Part shown: positions 7,194 through 9,350 of the stretch, piece after piece
Position numbering within the stretch: the stretch's first letter is position 1
Layout of the letters: every line of letters starts with the position of its first letter
Assembly (NCBI GenBank): GCA_946480085.1
Contig: CAMLHZ010000033.1
Coordinates: 1 to 9,350 of the forward strand
Reading direction: 5' to 3'
Source of the DNA: an uncultured Flavobacteriales bacterium
GTDB lineage: Bacteria > Bacteroidota > Bacteroidia > Flavobacteriales > Crocinitomicaceae
Length of the DNA stretch: 9,350 bases
Made by a program: the position numbers and the translations under genes
The notes under the pieces: model-generated
Database searches by the model: none
What the model was told of the DNA's origin: nothing
The model's input: only the letters and a program-made list of their open reading frames with translations

Positions 7194-8233
7194 TACTTAA
7201 CCAATTTTGTTTTTACCGGCACACCAGCTTTTACAGCAAGCAAACCAGAAATCAATACTTTGTCGCCGTTTTCCAAGTCGCCAATGATTTGAACATCATC
7301 AGCAGTTCGAACACCAATTTCCACTGGAACTTCAACTACAATTCCGTTTCTTACTACATAGACTTTTTGTCCGTTCAGAATAGGAATTACACTTTCGGCA
7401 GGAACAAGAAATGCATTTTGCTCAAACCCCAGATCATAATCAATGGCAACGAAAATTCCGGGGATCAATTTCCCATTGTTCTTCATTTCGGCTCTAACTT
7501 TCAGCATTCGGGTTCCTTCATCTACTTTAGGTTGGAATGCATAAACCTTAGCGGTGTATTTTTCTGTTCCGCTTTGTGTATGAAAGTTGATCGTTTGTCC
7601 GGTTTTCACATTTGATGCATAACGTTCTGCAACTGAGAATTCAATTTTCACCGGATTTTCCTGAACCAAGGTTGAAATAAGCGTAGTAGGAGAGATGAAT
7701 GCTCCAACGCTCACCTGACGTAAACCTATTCTTCCGCTAAACGGGGCACGAACGGTTGCCTTGGAAATTTGCACGTTGATCAGATCGATCTGCGCTTTGA
7801 TGTTTTCCAATTGGGATTCTGCTTTTTCGTATTCTTCAAGGCTGATTCCTTTTCCGTTAAGCAAGGTTTTCTTACGCGCTTCATCTTTCTGTGCCAGTTT
7901 CAGATTCACAGTCAATTCTCCTCGTTGTGCTTTCAGAATGTCTGTATCAACTTGTAAAAGCACAGCACCTTTTGGAACAGTTTGACCTTCCTTGAAATTG
8001 ATTCGCTCAATTCTGCCCGAAACTTCGCTGAAAATATCCACTTGTTCTCCAGGAATTACAGAACCGGGAACAGAAATTACATTTGCAACTTCTGCAGCTT
8101 TCAATTCAACCACTTCGACAGTCATTGTCGGTGGTGGTCCGCCAGCTTTTTTATCTTCTTCTTTAGAGCCACACGCTGCTGTTAGTCCAACTAATCCAAT
8201 TATTAATAACGACTTATTTATCTTGATTCTCAT
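7193..8233 (-). CDS. RND efflux periplasmic adaptor (membrane fusion protein), lipoprotein
   Basis: I place the start at the ATG at 8231-8233, giving 346 residues. An in-frame ATG 30 codons upstream would add a stretch lying wholly inside the MarR coding sequence and would bury the signal peptide. From the chosen start, MRIKINKSLLIIGLVGLTAAC is a lipoprotein signal with lipidation at C21 (the lipobox LTAAC is slightly relaxed), followed by a charged and proline-rich linker. Domains: first half of the lipoyl/barrel-sandwich about 50-96 (VSGRIERINFKEGQTVPKG), an alpha-helical hairpin about 97-160, second lipoyl half about 160-180 (VRAPFSGRIG), a beta-barrel about 180-265, and a membrane-proximal domain to the end. 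This is the AcrA/MexA layout. It should link the RND pump to the TolC-family channel in the periplasm. The first 20 bases overlap the 3' end of the MarR gene in another frame, and the stop overlaps the pump start by one base. Confidence 0.93.
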   Translation of the reverse strand: MRIKINKSLLIIGLVGLTAACGSKEEDKKAGGPPPTMTVEVVELKAAEVANVISVPGSVIPGEQVDIFSEVSGRIERINFKEGQTVPKGAVLLQVDTDILKAQRGELTVNLKLAQKDEARKKTLLNGKGISLEEYEKAESQLENIKAQIDLINVQISKATVRAPFSGRIGLRQVSVGAFISPTTLISTLVQENPVKIEFSVAERYASNVKTGQTINFHTQSGTEKYTAKVYAFQPKVDEGTRMLKVRAEMKNNGKLIPGIFVAIDYDLGFEQNAFLVPAESVIPILNGQKVYVVRNGIVVEVPVEIGVRTADDVQIIGDLENGDKVLISGLLAVKAGVPVKTKLVK

Positions 8234-8687
8234 TTGCTCTGCTATAATAAAGTTCAATTTCTTCGATAGGTAATTCTTTGGTGGAAGTGATGAGTTGCTG
8301 TAACATAGGAACCAACTGATCACGCTGATTTTCGGGTAAAAACGATAGAAAATGGTCGTTGGTTAACTGAAGATTTTCTTCAATTTTCTGGATCCATGGT
8401 TGTGCTTTCTCCGTTACACTTAATAAATGTTGACGTCTGTCTTTTGGGTTCACTTCACGAATGATCCAGCCATCTTTCATTAAAACATCCAGAATACGAA
8501 CCAGTGAAACCTTATCCATCAATAATTTATCCGCCAATTCCTGTTGACTGATTTTTCCGGAGTTTTGTCCTACTAAGTAAAGTGGAAAGTAATATCGTTC
8601 AATAGGTGTGTCTTTCATGCTCATAGCCATCACCCCAATATATTGTTTGGTGAGAAAGCTGAACATGCGGCCAAGAGGAAAATCCAT
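8214..8687 (-). CDS. MarR-family transcriptional regulator of the efflux operon
   Basis: The protein has 157 residues, normal for MarR dimers. An N-terminal helical region is followed by a winged helix-turn-helix: helices around 47-55 (SQQELADKL) and 57-71 (MDKVSLVRILDVLMKDG, the recognition helix), then the wing NPKDRRQHLLSVTEKA (80-95) with the conserved D..R motif. The C-terminal helices (about 97-140) would complete the dimer interface. No redox-sensing cysteine is present (there is no cysteine at all), so it is not an OhrR-type peroxide sensor; ligand binding is more likely. As first gene of the operon, it probably represses its own promoter together with the pump genes. A palindrome overlapping the promoter supports this. 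The ATG at 8685-8687 gives MDFPLGRMFSF; the internal Met8 is an alternative start. No clear Shine-Dalgarno sequence precedes it. Confidence 0.93.
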   Translation of the reverse strand: MDFPLGRMFSFLTKQYIGVMAMSMKDTPIERYYFPLYLVGQNSGKISQQELADKLLMDKVSLVRILDVLMKDGWIIREVNPKDRRQHLLSVTEKAQPWIQKIEENLQLTNDHFLSFLPENQRDQLVPMLQQLITSTKELPIEEIELYYSRANENQDK

Positions 8688-8703
8688 ATAGTTACCCTGT
8701 TAA

Positions 8704-8722
8704 TAGTTTACAAAGTTAACTA
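8704..8722. promoter_or_regulatory. Candidate MarR operator: imperfect 19-bp palindrome over the promoter
   Basis: The + strand reads TAGTTTAC AAA GTTAACTA: two 8-base arms with 7 of 8 complementary positions around a 3-base centre. An additional A/T pair lies outside the arms (8702 with 8724). Size and symmetry fit what MarR dimers usually bind. It completely covers the candidate -7 element at 8711-8718, so bound protein would block RNA polymerase. This is inference from position and symmetry. Confidence 0.5.
8711..8718 (-). promoter_or_regulatory. Candidate Bacteroidota -7 promoter element for the efflux operon
   Basis: On the minus strand this reads TAACTTTG, an exact match to the Bacteroidota -7 consensus TAnnTTTG. 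It ends 23 bases before the MarR start codon, implying a very short 5' leader. At the expected -33 position the minus strand has a T-run followed by AACCGCC (about 8736-8750) rather than TTG/TTTG, so the upstream half is weak. This is the only exact -7 match I noticed in the 157-bp gap. Confidence 0.5.
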
Positions 8723-8827
8723 ATGAGTTTTCTTTGGCGGTTAAAAAAAAGTTAAATGAAATAGAAATTGAACGTTTTGTGACGCACTTGTTTTCGATAC
8801 AATTCTTCCCATCGGGAGAATCACTCA

Positions 8828-8846
8828 AACTGACGTGCTATCAGTT
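8828..8846 (-). terminator. Weak hairpin at the 3' end of the NTF2-like gene
   Basis: AACTGA (8828-8833) and TCAGTT (8841-8846) form a perfect six-base stem with a 7-base loop, overlapping the gene's TAA stop. A second imperfect hairpin follows at 8803-8820 (TTCT.CCC against GGGAGAA). Neither is followed by a good T-run on the minus strand, so termination here is uncertain and some read-through into the efflux operon is possible. Confidence 0.25.
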
Positions 8847-9294
8847 ACTTCCCAATTTTCCGTGTATCAACAATGGAAATCATTACCCATTCGCCATCGA
8901 GTCGTGCGAATTGAATCAAATTTACACCTTCATGGCTGTATTTACCTTCAAAGTAAAATTCATAGGGAAGCCATGCTACGGCAATGTTTCCGTCTTGGTG
9001 AATTGTTCTGCTTAAGATCCGTTCTTCCCAGGTCTCTTCGCGTGGAGTACCTAACATTTTTAGAAAATCGTTTAACGATTCCTCTTCCCAGCGCGTGTTG
9101 TTGAATTTACTGACAAGTAATGATTTCATCTCAAATGCATCTTCCCAAACGGCACTTTTGATCTTGTTCGTATCACATTTGTTTAATCCGTAGAAGAAAT
9201 TGTCTATGCAAACATTGATAAGTGAGTCGTTGTTTTGTTGAGCAAAGGAAGCTGAACTGAAAAACAGAATGGAAAGTAGTAGTATATTTTTCAT
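8845..9294 (-). CDS. Secreted NTF2-like protein (putative lumazine-binding-like family)
   Basis: The protein has 149 residues. MKNILLLSILFFSSASFA is a Sec signal peptide with cleavage expected before Q19-Q20, so the product is periplasmic or secreted. The mature part resembles the small NTF2-like fold of the SnoaL/DUF4440/Lumazine_bd_2 group: an N-terminal helix with INVCIDNFFYGLNKCDTNKIKSAV (26-49), a helical middle part, and a C-terminal run of strands with AVAWLPYEFYFEGKYSHEGVN (105-125), LIQFARLDGEWVMISIVDTR (126-145). The paired phrases A.W..Y.FY..GK..H.G and F.R.DG.W.I..I.DTR are typical of that family. The substrate or ligand is unknown and catalytic residues cannot be named; H121 lies where the family often has a pocket histidine. 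It is co-oriented with the efflux operon and separated by 157 bases with its own promoter region, so probably not part of it. Its start codon lies one base from a 7-bp tandem repeat. Confidence 0.78.
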   Translation of the reverse strand: MKNILLLSILFFSSASFAQQNNDSLINVCIDNFFYGLNKCDTNKIKSAVWEDAFEMKSLLVSKFNNTRWEEESLNDFLKMLGTPREETWEERILSRTIHQDGNIAVAWLPYEFYFEGKYSHEGVNLIQFARLDGEWVMISIVDTRKIGK

Positions 9295-9295
9295 T

Positions 9296-9350
9296 TTATG
9301 AGTTATGAGTTATGAGTTATGAGTTATGAGTTATGAGTTATGAGTTATGA
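9296..9350. repeat. 7-bp tandem repeat (ATGAGTT on +, AACTCAT on -), running off the window
   Basis: Fifty-five bases have perfect period 7, nearly eight copies, and the tract continues past the window end. On the minus strand it forms the immediate 5' flank of the NTF2-like gene; only position 9295 separates it from the ATG at 9292-9294. All units seen are identical, which suggests recent expansion or ongoing slippage. On the minus strand the unit contains no ATG or GTG, and TAA recurs in every frame. On the plus strand any reading from ATG ends at TGA within six codons. The tract is therefore non-coding. Confidence 0.95.

Noticed and set aside
7178..7615. 145-codon open frame on the + strand opposite the adaptor gene
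   Set aside because: It overlaps the clear adaptor reading frame and pump start on the other strand, and its product shows no family motif.
8234..8323. N-terminal extension of the adaptor protein by 30 codons from an upstream in-frame ATG
   Set aside because: The added stretch lies wholly within the MarR coding sequence, and it would place 30 polar residues in front of an otherwise perfect lipoprotein signal peptide.
8734..9015. 93-codon + strand frame covering the gap and the end of the NTF2-like gene
   Set aside because: Most of it is antisense to the conserved C-terminal part of the NTF2-like protein; the product shows no signal peptide or known motif.
9296..9350. CRISPR array or origin iterons
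   Set aside because: The unit is only 7 bp with no spacers, and no Cas or replication initiator gene is present; it is a simple tandem repeat.

Overview
The window looks like a chromosomal stretch from a Bacteroidota bacterium, probably of the class Flavobacteriia. Three things point there: a protein with a type B C-terminal domain of the type IX secretion system (gliding motility-associated/CHU_C type), AT-rich leaders without clear Shine-Dalgarno sequences, and a TAnnTTTG-type -7 promoter element. The exact genus cannot be read from the sequence.

Layout. (1) 1-1403 (+) is the 3' part of a large secreted adhesin-like protein with SprB, Ig-like and PKD modules and a T9SS C-terminal signal. 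It is followed by a perfect 18-bp palindrome. (2) 1641-2402 (+) encodes a small secreted protein of unknown function made of two copies of a module spaced exactly 120 residues apart. (3) 2403-2467 is a hairpin-rich gap between converging genes. (4) 2468-8687 (-) is a compact five-gene operon, in transcription order: MarR-family regulator, periplasmic adaptor lipoprotein, RND pump, TolC-family outer membrane channel, and a YchJ-family SEC-C protein. Every junction overlaps, by 20, 1, 4 and 4 nt. (5) 8688-8844 holds the probable operon promoter, with an imperfect palindrome over the -7 element as candidate MarR operator. (6) 8845-9294 (-) encodes a small secreted NTF2-like protein. (7) 9296-9350 is a 7-bp tandem repeat that runs off the window and stops one base short of that gene's start codon.

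How the genes fit together. The MarR, adaptor, pump and channel genes form a complete tripartite RND efflux system with its own regulator. The expected model is repression by MarR at its own promoter, relieved by a ligand, with export of a small molecule (drug, detergent, bile-acid-like or metabolite) from inner membrane or periplasm to the outside. The substrate cannot be deduced. YchJ is translationally coupled at the end of this operon; its role there is unknown. The genes outside the operon have no evident functional link to it.

I see no clearly new defence or mobile system. The points most worth a second look are the heptamer repeat against the NTF2-like gene, a degenerate related heptamer array in the convergent gap, the MarR operator candidate, the YchJ coupling and the duplicated-module protein.
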